Part shown: in pieces, positions 33,092 through 45,618 of the stretch
Position numbering within the stretch: the stretch's first letter is position 1
How the letters are laid out: every line of letters begins with the position of its first letter
Assembly (NCBI RefSeq): GCF_030272615.1
Contig: NC_081415.1
Coordinates: 627,293,240-627,357,239 of the forward strand
Source: Cryptomeria japonica
Lineage: Eukaryota > Streptophyta > Pinopsida > Cupressales > Cupressaceae
Reading direction: 5' to 3'
Length of the DNA: 64,000 nt
Position numbers and translations under genes: made by a program
The notes under the pieces: generated by a model
Told to the model about the DNA's origin: nothing
What the model saw: only the letters and a program-made list of their open reading frames with translations
Database searches by the model: none

Positions 33092-35671
33092 TTATGCAAA
33101 GGATGGGATCAGAGGAATGGAAGGATGGAAAATATGCATTGGATAATAGGTAGGGTATTGGAAGAACTGGGCTTCACTGGATGGAAATGAAGGCAAGATC
33201 AACATTGGCACACATGTTGAGGGGTGGTGGATTGATGGAGGAAAAATGGATCTCAAATTGTGAGATTTGGATGGAGGAATAGCTTGGGATTTTGGGACAG
33301 AAGGACCCAAAATGGATGAAGAAGATGATGGAGGAACAAATTTGAGAGGGTTGGATGGAGGAATAGCAACTTTGGATGCCAAGTTGGATGTTTCTTTAGG
33401 CTTTTGTGCTTCAAGGAGCCACTTAGGGATCCACATGGTTTTTGATTTTTCATGTTTTTGTGGTTCCTTGGAGTGCATTGCTTGCACGAGGGATTTAGGA
33501 ACCCATATATATTTTGACTTTGCTTTATTTTGCTCGGTGGGCCTTTGTGGCCTTTTGGATATTTCTTTTTCTTTATAGATCATATTGTTCTTTGTTTTGA
33601 CATGTCGATTATATTGGACATGTTGATCCTTGAATACATGTGGATTGCTAGACTGATGACTTTTATACTTGGCATCCAAATTGCTTAGAGGGGGAAAGGA
33701 ATGCATGGATGGATATGAATGAAATGGATTTCTTTTGGATGGATGAAATTTACTCAAGGATGTGTGCCTTTGCTGACCTTGCATAGAGGACGAAGGAATA
33801 TAAGGACCTAAGATGGATGGAAAGTATGATGGGGAAGGTGTATGTTTTGATTTTGATGGAGGGATACCAATGTCTTGAGAGTGAGTTGTGTAGACATGAC
33901 CCTTAAGATCTTCTTTAACATGAAGGGATTCTTGCTTATGGAGATCTACTCCTTTGCCTTTATGAATATCTTGACTTGTAGGATACTCTTTTATTTGGGA
34001 AGAAGATGTGAGTCCATTATGAGGTGGATATGATATGAGAGAAATAATGAGATCTTGAAGTAGATCGGATTGCACCAAAGTGGAAGAACCCATTATGCAT
34101 GTCGAGGGTTCATGAACATCTTGCACTGACATGTTAGAATCATGAGGGGGATTAGGATCATGAGGGGGACTAGGATTGTGTAGTGGACATGGTTCAATGA
34201 CAGGCTCTTCAAGAGATGGAATGGGAGAAATAATGGGATCACCAAAAGAAATGCGCTCTTGGAGTGTATATGGAGCATTAAGACAAGGAGATGGAGAAAC
34301 AAAAGGATCTTGTGGAGGATTTAAAGGAATAATTTGATCTTGACAAGGAGGAAGATCATTGGAATCCTCTTTAAAGGTGCTTTTCTCTTGACTTTCAATG
34401 GGATCATCGGAAAGGATGGAAGGGATATCTTGATATTTCTTAGGAAGTGAAATGCCAATGGGATTTGAAAGGACATTTTTTTCATGAAATGGAAGGGGAT
34501 CGTTTAGGATTGGATGGACTCGGATATCTTGATCTTGCTCGAGGAATGGAGTGTCAATAGGACTTTTGATAGGATGGACAAGAATAGGGGAATCATCATG
34601 AGTGTCTGGGAACATGGGGTCCTGGTCAACAATTGGATGGGATGATAAGGTTTAGAGATCTTGATCTTGATTTTTTTTAAGAAATGTTTCTTCATGCTCT
34701 AAATTATCCTCTTGACATGAGGTTGAACTTTGGATATGCATGGGGGATTTTGGCAAGGGATTAATGCTTTGGCACGAAGGAAATGCAATTTGAACATTTG
34801 TAAGATCAGACATTCTAGTCATAAAGTTTTCTTGCATCTTAGATTTGGATCCACTTTTAGGTATTCGAGGAATCACTTCTTGTTGAGGGACACCTGTCAT
34901 CAACATTTGTGTGGCCATCATTTGATCTGGTGTTAAAGGTGTTGTATTAAATAATGGATTGTTTATTGTTTCGAATGTTGACTTTTGAGGAATAGTCATT
35001 GCCAACATTTTTGAAGCACGTTTACTCATCAAGGTGTGTTGAGTTTTTTGTTGCACATTTTCTTCATTTGGATGTGGAGAGAAACTTAATAGCTCACCAC
35101 CTTGTTGTTTTTGCACATTAATTTGCTCACTTGAGGAGGTCACTTTACTCATCATGTCAAGATATTTTTGTGGGAACATCTTAAAGACTTTGTTCAAGAA
35201 TTTATCCATCTTTTTTGTCAACTTTGGATCTTTAAGGAACATATCAACATCATCGGAAGCATCGGAATCTAATGAAGAATATGGTAAAATACTTGGATTT
35301 GTTTCTTGTTGAATGCCTTGATCTGAACCAAATCCTTGTGAAAGAGTTTGTTCCTCATACAATGTTTGAGTTTGAATGTCATGTTGCAGGTTTGGTTGAT
35401 TCCAATCAAAAGGTGCATTTCCTCTTGGTGTTGGTGGAACACTCCCATGTCCTGGTTTCATGGGTACAAACACTGGTTCATATAATGGAGGTGGTCCAAG
35501 TTGAACCATTCCATATGGTGGTAATGATGTGTTTGACGAACCTTCAATTTGTACTGTTTGACTAGTTTGAAACTGTGAATTTGATATGTTGTCAATGGGT
35601 TGATACGTTGGTTCGCCCATCTTCTTAGATTTTGACCTTATTTCAACAGGCATGTCACTATGCAAATGCAA
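33092..35671 (-). pseudogene. Long low-complexity ORF of the LTR element (859 codons with one in-frame stop)
   Basis: The minus-strand frame runs from ATG 35671 to a stop at 33092, interrupted by a single TAA at 34652-34654. Both sides are in the same phase. The first 339 residues are Pro/Gln/Ser-rich with a short helical part (DPKLTKKMDKFLNKVFKMFP). The rest is Pro/Ser-rich with repeats such as NPPHDPNPPHDSN and two related motifs, KYIWVPKSL and KTMWIPKWL. I recognise no enzyme domain; it may be a diverged gag-like protein or a spacer ORF. Its strand is opposite to the LTRs because this whole segment appears inverted. Confidence 0.55.
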
Positions 35672-37576
35672 ATGTTTTTGGAATTTTTCAAGGATAATGT
35701 ATGATATACAACTAAATGCAAACTAAATAGATGAAAATGCAATCTATGGCAAGAGTGCAACCTATGTTTTTGGTTGTTTTTTTCAAGATTTTGACAAACT
35801 CATGAATGCAATTCTAAAAATGAGACCCTTAGGAAATTGAAATGATGTCTAGACCTCAAAGGACAAAAGGACCAAGTTCCAAAAGGACAAAATGACAATG
35901 TCTCCCCTATATGCTTGGATACTAAGCTAGGTTTGACCAAATGACAATGATGACAAAAAGACAAAAGTTTGATAAGGTCTAGACTTCCTAACAATAACTT
36001 TAGGGTTTATCAAAGATTTGCAATTACTCAAGTATGACAAAACCTAGTTTTGACACTATATACAAAGGGACAATTACTATGCCAATGACCCTAATATGAT
36101 ATGATAATGACCTAAGCTTAATGAAGAGACCTAGGGTATTCAAATGTGACCTAATGTTATGAGGACAAAGATGCAAATGCAAATGTATGACAATGTCAAC
36201 CTAAGACAAAACCTAAGGTTGAATTATGAAATGGTATTGCTCTAATGCAAGAGGACACATGCAAATGGATGACCCTTATTGATATGCAAAGGAGTATGAC
36301 CTAGGTGAAACTTAACCTTGGTAATTGACAATGAATTTGCAAAATGCAAACCTAGGATGAACCTAAATCTAAGTGACATGAATGTTGAGACAAGATTTTG
36401 AAAAATGTTTGACAACCATGTTTGAAGGTGTTTTGAACTTTGTTGAATGAAATACTCTTGTGTTTAACCTTGTTTGGAATCAATTTGTCTTGTTTTTGAA
36501 ATGAGACACAACTCAACTTTTGACAAGTAAAGAAGACAAGATATTTTAACTTAGACTCAAGACAATCATGCTCATTCACACATTTCTTATGGTAGGTAAG
36601 GACAGTAGGTACTTGAGAGGTAGACTCGTTATGAGATTCAAGGAGAATACATAGATGCTCGACCCCACGGGCTCCCCTCCACGACACTCACTTCTCAGGG
36701 CAGCCAAGCATCAGTCCCCATGGAAATCTCCCCATGGCGAACTTAGTATCTCTTCCAAGTATCCGAACTCCTTCTTCTCAAGCAACTAGAAGGATTTTTG
36801 GCCTCTAAATACAAGGTGCTTAATAAGGTTTTCTGTTAAGTGTTACTCCTTGGTGTCACGCAAGCATGATTGAGACATAAGCCCACCAAGATACCAAACA
36901 AATGTAGTCGCGCAAGCATGATTTAGACCATGAGGCCCTACTTAGATGCTGATATGAGAAAGAGTCCAAGGGTCATCACTTCCCAAGTAACTACAATTCC
37001 CACGTAACCCTTCCTTCAAAGCTTTCGCCCATCAGGTATTTATTTATAGTGAGTTAGAATGCCAAGGTACTCTAGCTGTACTCACTTTGGGTCGTTCCCT
37101 TCTCACGATTGTCACTTGCTTGCAAAAGAAAGCAAATGGTCAGGAAGGCAGGCCCTCTAAAGGTAACAAACAATCCAAGACATGAGAATGGTATCGAAGA
37201 TCTGGATTTCTGATCACCCTAAGAAGGATGAGAGCATACTCTCCTACTCCAATGTCAAACTCGACAAGCAAAGTGAACACATATTCATTCCATCCTACTT
37301 AGCAAACATACTAGGTGCCTAATTATGAATCACAAACACAAAGTTTGGTTGGAATATAAGGCAACCTGCAAAATCACTAAGTTAGAAGTTTGATTTGTTT
37401 GGTCTTTGACTAGCGAACCTGCATAAGATTTGTTAGTAGTTTCACTTTTGTCTTTGCCATGCATAATGCCAAGGTGTTGCATAGAGAATCAGTACCAAAG
37501 AAAACCAGAATACAAGAATAGAATGCAAAACAAAGTAATTTGCAAGTAAAAACACTGATTTTCACCTCTGTTTCTG
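35672..37576 (-). other. Putative untranslated leader of the inverted segment
   Basis: No coding region is supported. On the minus strand it precedes the 859-codon ORF, as a long retrotransposon leader would. Many short GACAAxxACCTAG-like words repeat between 35800 and 36360. No tRNA primer site was found. Confidence 0.35.
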
Positions 37577-38330
37577 GCCTTTGTGCATAGACAGATCGCT
37601 GAGCATACATTCAATGACACGCAATCACACACTGCGCTTTACTGAAATCACGCATTCATAGATGAACTTTTTCAATCAAACCAAACATTCAAACTAATTA
37701 AAATTGTCATATCAATCAATCAACATCAATATCATTTGTCCTTGTCACTACTATCATGGGTCTTATACAGGGTGTGGTATACTCGAAACTAGACTGTGTC
37801 CTGTCTTAGACGGGGTACCGCATTCCCTAAAACCAGACAACATGATTGTCCTGTCAACACTTTCAACTTTTGACAATGAAGATCAAGATGTTTGTTTGAC
37901 TTGTTGGAATTAGCGAGTCTTATCTTTGGCTTCGACCATGTTCCTATGTTGCTCGATGATGTCACTAAGTGATTTAGAGTAACCGGGATGGTTCATGGTC
38001 CCTTTTGTTTTTTGTTGTGTTCACTGTTTGTCGAATGTTTGTCACAAACTGGGGCAACTATATCATTGGGTGTCAGTGATAAGTACGTTCGCTTTGTGAG
38101 CGTCGAACATACCTCGACCCTTGATGTATGCACCCTAAGATGCTTCACTCATTCCTTATGTGCAATGTGTCTGTCTTTTGCAAAAGGGGTTGCGTTTTAG
38201 CTCTGGCCTTCAATGCCATGATGCTCTGCATCCGTTTTGCTACATTAAATAAAGGTTCTCACCTACAAAGTGCATTGGTGAAAGCAAGTTGTTCTTCATC
38301 TCTAATTGTCCTCTGTCTAATTTCTTCTTG
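37577..38330 (+). repeat. Right arm of internal inverted repeat
   Basis: Partner of 31209-31980. It lies just before the 3' end of the antisense PMD ORF, which is where a spacer lies in the related element at 58.0-59.7 kb. It is therefore probably the original copy. Confidence 0.85.
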
Positions 38331-38728
38331 CTAACATTTCTTCTGTCAATTTGGGCATTCAGTTCGGTCTAGTGCTCCGATCTCCAAAACACATAAGCTG
38401 CATCCTGCATTCATTGATTAGTACATTTGCATTATCTCAAGCATTATATCAAGCATTTTATCCATTTCATAAATACATCAAAAGCACATAAAAATATATT
38501 CATACATGTTCCACAATGGTACATAAACAGTGCATCAGCCATCCATACATGGAAAGTAAACATCAACCATAACCCATTGCATCCCATCATATCAATGCAT
38601 ATCATATCATATATCAACACAATATCGGAGTACAAAATTGGACTATCTGTCCTAAGTATGGCCCGCAGGCTGAATACATACTGTCACACTATATTTGTCT
38701 CTGTCATAAGGAGCACGTGCCTCTGTCA

Positions 38729-40501
38729 CTAGGTGCTCCCTCTGTCCTCCTCATCCCTGCCCTGTCTCAAGGATGATGTCCCTCCTGTCCCTCGTCCTGG
38801 CTGTGGTGGTCTCATAGGTCCACTCACCCCCATGTTGCTCACTAACCTCCGAGAACGTGGCCTGCTCTTTGTCCTCGATCGTGCCTGATATGATGCTGCT
38901 CTTTGCTCTGGTGGAACTACACTCTCATATAGTGTCCTCCAATGACATATCTCCTCTCTGGTCTCTACCAGCATCTGTGCCATCTCACGTGCACTGGCAT
39001 CCCTAATCGACCCAATAAACTCAATCACTCTTTTCTCTGCTTGTTGTGCCTACGCTATTGTTGTATCTTACGTCGTTGTCAGTCTGGCTATCTCTGCTCT
39101 GAACTGAACCTGCTCTCTCCTCAAGATAGCATTCTATCTGTCTAATGTCACAATGTGATCATGCTGACTCGCTATGGTGGCCCTACATATCTCCATCTCC
39201 TCTATGCTAGTTGTCTCCGGCTCTATGGGTATATCCTACAATGACTCCTGATCGGCTGAATCTGGCTCATAATCTTCATCCTCATCCTCTCTGTCCTCAT
39301 CATCCCCCTCCTCCTCGTCATCGTCCTCATCTATGTCCTCATCATCTCCCTCCTCCTCTCCAATGAGTGGGAAGTCCTCCTGTCTCCTAGGTACCGGAAT
39401 ATCAGGATCCGTCAATGGCACTGGCCGTCGTCATGCAAACCATCGCTCATACTCCTCTGTCATCCCGGCATCCACCACATTCGACCTCCAATCCCATTGT
39501 CTCTGTTGTAGCTGTGTGAAGTCGGCATATGCTATGTGTGGCTGAATCATCCTCCCCCACTGACTCGTCTCTCTGTGAGATCGGGCAAAGTGTGCAGTCC
39601 CTCTCGGTACATCCTGCCTCTCTCCAAACTGTCGTCTGACTCTCTCTGGCAGGTACATCTTAATCACTCTTTGGCGATTCACTAGTCGCCCAATTAGGTA
39701 CCTCTCCTATCTGCAATATGGTAGCTCGTCACTATCATCTGACCATCCAGGGCAATCAAGATATGGCCTCCATGTGAACTCTCTCAATCTGTCTAGCTCA
39801 TGTTGCCAATACAATATGTATCTGAAAGGACCTTGTCTCAGTGCTCCCCCATAGCAGTACACATATGGTCGGTGTGGTACTACCTGTCTCTCTGCAATCG
39901 GTCGAGATATGGCTATGTGCTCAAAGGCCCATACCTATAATAGTGTGACCCCACAGCTCAATGTCTGCACTCCCTGATATGCTATCTGATGTAGCTGAAA
40001 ATATAGCATAGCAAGCACGCATGGTCCCCATGCGTATATAGTCCCCTCCATCGCCATCCACTCTAGCACTCTTCCCCATCCAATAGGGAATCCATGTCCT
40101 CGTCTGTCCCCTGCTAATAGGCATGTTATAACCACGACTATCACCACATATCGTTGATCATACTCTGATGCCATGGTCTCCAAGCCAATCTCCCTCTCTA
40201 CGATATCCAGATCATCTGCGTCGCACTCAAATAATCTGCACAAAGCATCTCTCCCTGTCGTTGGGTCATACTCTATCATCTCCCCATGAATCGGAATGCG
40301 GAGGATGCGCCATACATCCTCTAGTGTCACAGTCGCCTCTCCAGTCGCCAGATGGAAAGAGGAAGTCTCTGAATGCCATCGCTCTGCCAACGCGGTCAAC
40401 AGTCCTGTGTTTGCCCTAATCTCGAGCATGAATGTGATATAGTATAATCCAAGTCTTGCTAATGTATCTCTGTCCGTGCTCCTGAGTCTATGTCGTAACA
40501 T
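38729..40501 (-). pseudogene. Plant mobile domain (PMD) protein, antisense inside the LTR element
   Basis: One frame of 591 codons runs from ATG 40501 to the stop at 38729. The N-terminal 200 residues match the PMD fold of MAIN/MAIL1-type and transposon-linked proteins: YYITFMLEIRANTGLLTALA, then TVTLEDVWRILRIPIHGEM and GFPIGWGRVLEW. Then come VWAFEHIAIS, TWRPYLDC and YLIGR, an acidic D/E run (about 39250-39400) and a basic RSRTKSRPRSRR tail. About seven in-frame stops follow residues TLL, YCR, WFA, ESL, LDR, TTT and TIA. Each can be explained by one C-to-T change and the frame is never shifted. It is thus a recently intact gene transcribed opposite to the retrotransposon. Confidence 0.85.
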
Positions 40502-41368
40502 GAAGCAGTCCAGTCAGTTCTCCCGCGTAATCAGTGGATACTGTCGACTCTGCATCACAATTGGGGCACATTTTGTCAGTTTTAGGGTTTGCTCCTATGG
40601 GTTGCATTTCCTCATTTCATCCACCAATCAGGGTGTTTCTTATCTGTTTTGACCTATCCTACCCTCATCCCCCTTTTCGGGATCATTCGCATGTTGTTTT
40701 TGGTCAAATTAGGGTTCTCAGTGCACAACTACGGCTGTGTACCATGTCCTGCGCCTGTGTAGCATCAACTTGCACCTATGTACCCTACACAAGCATAGGA
40801 CATCCTACACAAGCGTAGGATGCACCCACACAGGCGCAAAAGTCCTTTTCTCCATTCCTTGTGGGCCCCGCAATGTCCCGCAAGCAAGTAAAATTCATGA
40901 AATTGACAATATGGGTTTTTGAGATACATACCGCTGCTCCCGCGTCATCCGATCATCTGTAGGTGTGTACACGTTCCCCGAGGTGATCTGCCATTGGATT
41001 GTTCACCATCTCTCTGCAAGGGTCCTTTTCCATAGCAACAAATCTTCCACTTTGGCTAGTGTAAATGATCTCTTTTCACTCTCTTTGTCTCATTTATAGA
41101 TCTTTGTTAGTGCATAGATGGACGTGCACTCTCTCCATCTTATGTTGGTCACGGTCTTTTGCACCTTCAATTGCTTGTCATTTGTGTATCTGATCCTTGA
41201 TTTTCAGTCTGTTTGTTCCTATCATTTTCTATGATTCTTATTGATCAATTGGCCTCGTTTCTAGATATTTCCAGCCAATTCCTCAAGGGGGCATGCGTAT
41301 GTCATTGTCATTGTCCAAGGCATTTTCATTATTGTTCTTTGAAACAACGCTTAAATTCGCATTGTCTC
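40502..41368. other. Spacer between antisense PMD start and 3' LTR
   Basis: It should hold the promoter of the antisense gene. A short repetitive stretch (40735-40835) carries several CACAAGCGTAGGATGCACC-like words. No ORF is supported. Confidence 0.4.
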
Positions 41369-41382
41369 AAAGAGGGGCAAAA
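41369..41382 (+). other. Polypurine tract of the 12.7-kb element
   Basis: AAAGAGGGGCAAAA lies immediately before the 3' LTR and would prime plus-strand DNA synthesis. The second element has AAAGAGGGGAAAAA at the same place. Confidence 0.8.
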
Positions 41383-42645
41383 TGTAGACGTCTAAAAATG
41401 GTCAACGCTTGCGGAGTCATACTTTAACATTGGCGCATTGCCTTATTTTAGGGTTTTGCGTTGCATTAACATTTCTTCTATGTTGCACACTTGGTCTTTA
41501 CCATTTGCGAGCATCGAGTCCTTCTTCTGCATTCTTCATTTTTGAATTTGGTCTTATCGATAACAATCTTCAGTCATGATTTTGGTTGAATCTTATCCTG
41601 TCGCATCAATGTGCGTGCTCATTTGGCATATTTTGACATTGTCAATTCAATTTCATTTTGGACATCGTCAATCCTAATTGATGATAGAATTAGGGTTTTG
41701 TCCTCTTTTCAATCTCATCAATTTTGCGAACAATTTGTCATCGATCTTGGTCCTCTTGTCAATCTCATCGATTTTGCGATCAATCTCTCATCGATCGTTG
41801 TTATTTTCAATCTTGTCGTTTTGCGATCGATGTGTTATCGATCGTTGTCATTTTCAATCTTGTCATTTTGTAATCGATTTGTCATTGATCGTCATCTTTC
41901 TCAATCGTGTCAATTTGGATCAATTAGTCATTGTTCCTCGTCAATTGGTGCATTTATCAATCAAATCATTTATCAGCATTGGTCCTTTGTCAGTCAGAAT
42001 CATGATCAAATCAAATCAATATCAATTATCTTTTGTCAAGACCTAATTGTTGTCCTTGCATTTCTAATTCATCTTCTAGGGTTTTATGATTTATTCATTT
42101 AATCTTGTTTGTCATTTTCCCTCTAGGATTAATAATTTATTTATTTATCCTAAGTCTTCTTGTCACAATTAAATATTTATTTAATTGGCTAATTAATTCC
42201 TCCTCTTTTTGTAAATTAATTAATGAATGAAAAATTATTAATTAATTTACCTAATTTCCAAGTCATCATTTCTAACCTAATTTTCTAATTTCTTCTAATG
42301 TCTATTTCTATTTCAAATTCTTGTCATAATCCTTGCATAGCAATTTGTCATAAATTGTCATAAATTGTCATAACTCCTTGCATAGCAATTTGTCATACAC
42401 TTGTCATAATTTTTCTATTCTTGATTTGAATTTCCATTTGAATCAATTTCATGCTAATCTTGTCTTTTCTCCAATTTATCTATAAATTGGATGAATTTCT
42501 TCAATCATGCCCCCCCCCCCCGATCGATCAATCAATCACGGTTCTAGTATCTTTATGTTGTCTTGTCAATCTTGCTTTCATCTCATGCTTATGCACTTGT
42601 AAGTGAGATCCACAAACAAAGCAATTTGAAGGAGAAAGAAGGACA
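41383..42645 (+). repeat. 3' LTR of the 12.7-kb element
   Basis: It begins TGTAGACGTCTAAAAATGG directly after the polypurine tract and ends AAGAAGGACA before host sequence. Small indels relative to the 5' LTR include an extra TAAATTGTCA unit near 42355 and a longer C run near 42511. Confidence 0.87.
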
Positions 42646-44894
42646 ATGGAGAATCATGAAGGAGACATTCACATTTGTGATGGTTTGCGTTTGAATTGAA
42701 TGTTTTATTTTCATATCTTTATTGAATGTTTGTAGGTTTTCTTATCATTGCAATTGAGTTTTCATGATTGAGCTAGTTTAATGTCTATTGCTTTGATGAT
42801 TTCCAAATTCCTATCTACAATGATAAATCAGAAGATTTAGCTGACTTCAATGTATAGTGTATAAAAAGTACATGTATTGATTTTGGAGATTTGCAAAAAA
42901 TTGCATTTCAAATTGAGAATATTGATGTGCCAGTTTTGTGGAAGAGATTTCAATATGAGACATATCGAACTAAGTCAGGAGATGAATCCAAAAAAATTGC
43001 ATCGAAGGAGAGTGAATTTCCCTACCTTGAATTTATGAATAGATTTCATACTATGATTTATCCACATATCCAACATTGTCATGGTGCACGATGGCAAGCT
43101 AAACAATTTCGTGATTCCAAAAATTATTTTCCACCTGGTTGTATTCTTTCAATTGTAGATTTCTCTGAGAACTATACATTTGCCCCTCAATCACAGATTC
43201 AAGCTCAATATTATCATTCTGATCAAGTTGCAATATTTGTGCAAGTGACCTGTAGACATGCACAATTTGATGCGGATGGGGTAGAAAATTGTACTGATCC
43301 AAATGAATGCATTATCATCAAGGAGGTTCATTTCTATATCAGCGATGATAAGGTTCGTGATAGGAGCTATGTAGCTCATTGTTTTGCAATGTTTTCTGAA
43401 GATCTTGCAAATCGCAAGATAAATGTTTCACAACACTGGATTTGGTCGGATGGTTATGCAGGTGAGTACATAAGTTTCAATTCATTTTCATTTATATGTA
43501 AATTTGTATTTGATTTCAATTTGATAAATTTTATTCTAAATGTTCAATTATACATGTACATGACATACAACTTTATGGAGTGGGACAATTTAAATCTGCA
43601 AAAGCCTTTAATTGGCTATCCATGCAACATGCTAGACACAATGTTAAGTTTATGTGGAACTTCTTTGAAAGTGGACATGGAAAAGGAGAGCACGATGGAG
43701 CAAGAGCATGTGTGAAGCGTGCACTTTGCCAACATGAACTTGTAGGTACTGTCAATTTTGTTTTCAATTTGTTTGTATCTATTTCTTAATATAATTTCAT
43801 TTAAAAATAAGTGCACATAACAACATCCCTAAGTTCTTTTATGTAGGTAATAGCATAGAGAATGCAAACAAAATTGTTGAATGGTGTCAAAGTCATTTTG
43901 CTAGTCGGGACACACCATACAACAAATGTTATTTTTGGGAAGTGAAAGGTAAAATATTTTTGTTCTTAAGAATTCTTAAAAATTTTCATTAGCTTTGCAT
44001 TTCACTTTTATCCTAAAGTAGTTGATCTTAAAATGTGCAAATTTAATTTCATATTTGTAACAAGTATTGATCGATCTAATCCTTACAATTGTCAAACAAT
44101 TGTTGTATTAGAAGTTTACATCAAGTGATGACTACAGGACACCACAAGCCTCCATTGATTCAAGTAAGAGAAAAATCATGCTTTTGTGTTGACTGTGTTG
44201 AGGACAATCCAATGAGTTAATGCGAGAATATTGCAAATGGATATGTCTCACAATGGGATATGAAAGAGTTAATCAGAATGCCTCCTTATGAAGATGATGA
44301 AAATGACATAAACATTCATGATCCTATATATTCAGTTGATTATGAACGTGTTTCTGATTTAGTCATTTCAAGTGCGTGTGTGCATACATGTTCTTTTATT
44401 TAGTTTTAATTTAAATCATGTAGTGACATGTTCAAATTTTATAGATACATCTTACTTTTGTTTTAAATTTGTATGGTGTCATCTGCATGTACATACATGT
44501 AGGTGATATTTTTGTTGTGGTTGCGGATCCTGACAATGTGGAAGGTGTAGATTATTATCTACTAAGATGCACGAAAGCAAAATTCAAATTGCCAGAAGTA
44601 ACTATAGATGGTGATGGACAACCATATCCAACGGGTTCAATTGTTATAGAAGGCACCTATTATCAGGAAACTAAGATAGACAAAAATGGTGTTCAATTTA
44701 TTGAATACATGCCTGAAAAAATAGTTCTACATTACAGTCACTTGGTTATAGCGACAAAGCTGCAATTTGAGACATTGCCAAAAAAAGGACGTGGCAACCA
44801 AGAGTGGAGGTTACCTTTTGAAGAACATGAAATTTTTTTGGAGATAATAAAAGATAGAGAGGATCCAGACTATATGTATCAGGAGCTAACTTAG
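42646..44894 (+). pseudogene. DDE-like transposase, catalytic half with spliced exons (decayed)
   Basis: Exons were joined by GT..AG and phase: about 42860-43461, 43581-43745, 43847-43948, 44139-44371 and 44503-44894. Candidate catalytic Asp residues are in SIVDFSENYTF (codon 43158), HWIWSDGYA (codon 43449) and ESGHGKGEHDGARACVKRA (codon 43694). The third exon group reads VGNSIENANKIVEWCQSHF. The final exon (SSDIFVVVADPDN ... DPDYMYQELT) ends at a normal stop. One in-frame TAA at about 44218 (NPMS-stop-CEN) and the LTR insertion make it non-functional. The first exon's start is lost at the insertion, and the sequence between 42646 and 42860 is unclear. Confidence 0.65.
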
Positions 44895-45618
44895 GCTATC
44901 TAACTTATTTTTGTAGCTTGAATACTTTTCAGAGAGTTTTTTAGTGGCGAATCTTCGCCAATTGGTGAATTTCACATATATTTTTTTAAGAAAATGGCGA
45001 ATAGTCTAGGGCAACATAGTGGTCAAATCGCTCAAAATTTTGGGGTTAATGATACACTGTATTTTGGCTTCACCATTGACCACACATGATTCGACGTGCA
45101 TGCCCGTAATATTGGCCTGGAATCACTCGGATGTGGGTATTAGATCACCTCCATTATTTGCCAGAAATTGTAAAACAACCACGTACCCAGGACCTAATTC
45201 GCCAACAGTAAATTAAATGTTCATTGCACGCATCGGCCAAATTCACCAATATCAATTAAAACATTATAAGCATTCGAGGACCCATTTCGCCCCGCTTAAA
45301 TCAAGATGCATTTTGAAATGCTCGCGCAATTCACCAAAAATGCAATCATGGATTGATATAAATACACTCTTTCTTACAATTTGTTCGTGTCTAATTAATA
45401 AATTTGGGAGCTCTCAATTCGCATTCCGCAATTTGAGTTGGAATGTTGAAGTTCATTGTAGGGCGAAGGGCCAGAGTTACAATCCTGCAAAATAGGCCCA
45501 GGCATTCCTGATTCCTGATTCAGAGAATTGAGAAGGCATAAAGGTGAGTAATCATTTCTTCATACTTGATAGTATTAGTTTTAACTTTTAATTCATAGTG
45601 AGAGGTCAAGACTCAAGA
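44895..45618. other. Region after the transposase pseudogene
   Basis: No supported gene. GGCGAAT/ATTCGCC words recur (44945-45340) and occur again at 48650-48790, suggesting one larger repeat covers both. Confidence 0.35.

Larger units (their letters stand above)
29951..42645 (+). mobile_element. 12.7-kb non-autonomous LTR retrotransposon carrying an antisense PMD gene and an inverted interior
   Basis: Two long LTRs (29951-31200 and 41383-42645) run TG...CA and flank 10.2 kb. A polypurine tract precedes the 3' LTR. Flanking bases ATGGT (29946-29950) and ATGGA (42646-42650) are a 4/5 match, consistent with a target-site duplication inside the transposase gene. No gag, reverse transcriptase or integrase domain was found. 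Inside are an inverted segment (31209-37577) with one long ORF and an antisense plant-mobile-domain ORF. It shares PPT and layout with the element at 53.4-64 kb, so it is probably mobilised by a gypsy-like partner (inference). Confidence 0.85.

Noticed and set aside
31209-38330. Separate DNA transposon with 760-bp terminal inverted repeats nested in the LTR element
   Set aside because: The arms match the element's own spacer position, no target duplication or transposase was seen, and the interior looks retrotransposon-like; an internal inversion fits better, though not proven.
38729-40501. PMD ORF as a host MAIN/MAIL1 gene
   Set aside because: It lies inside LTR boundaries, has several stops, and has a sister copy in a second element, so it is an element passenger.
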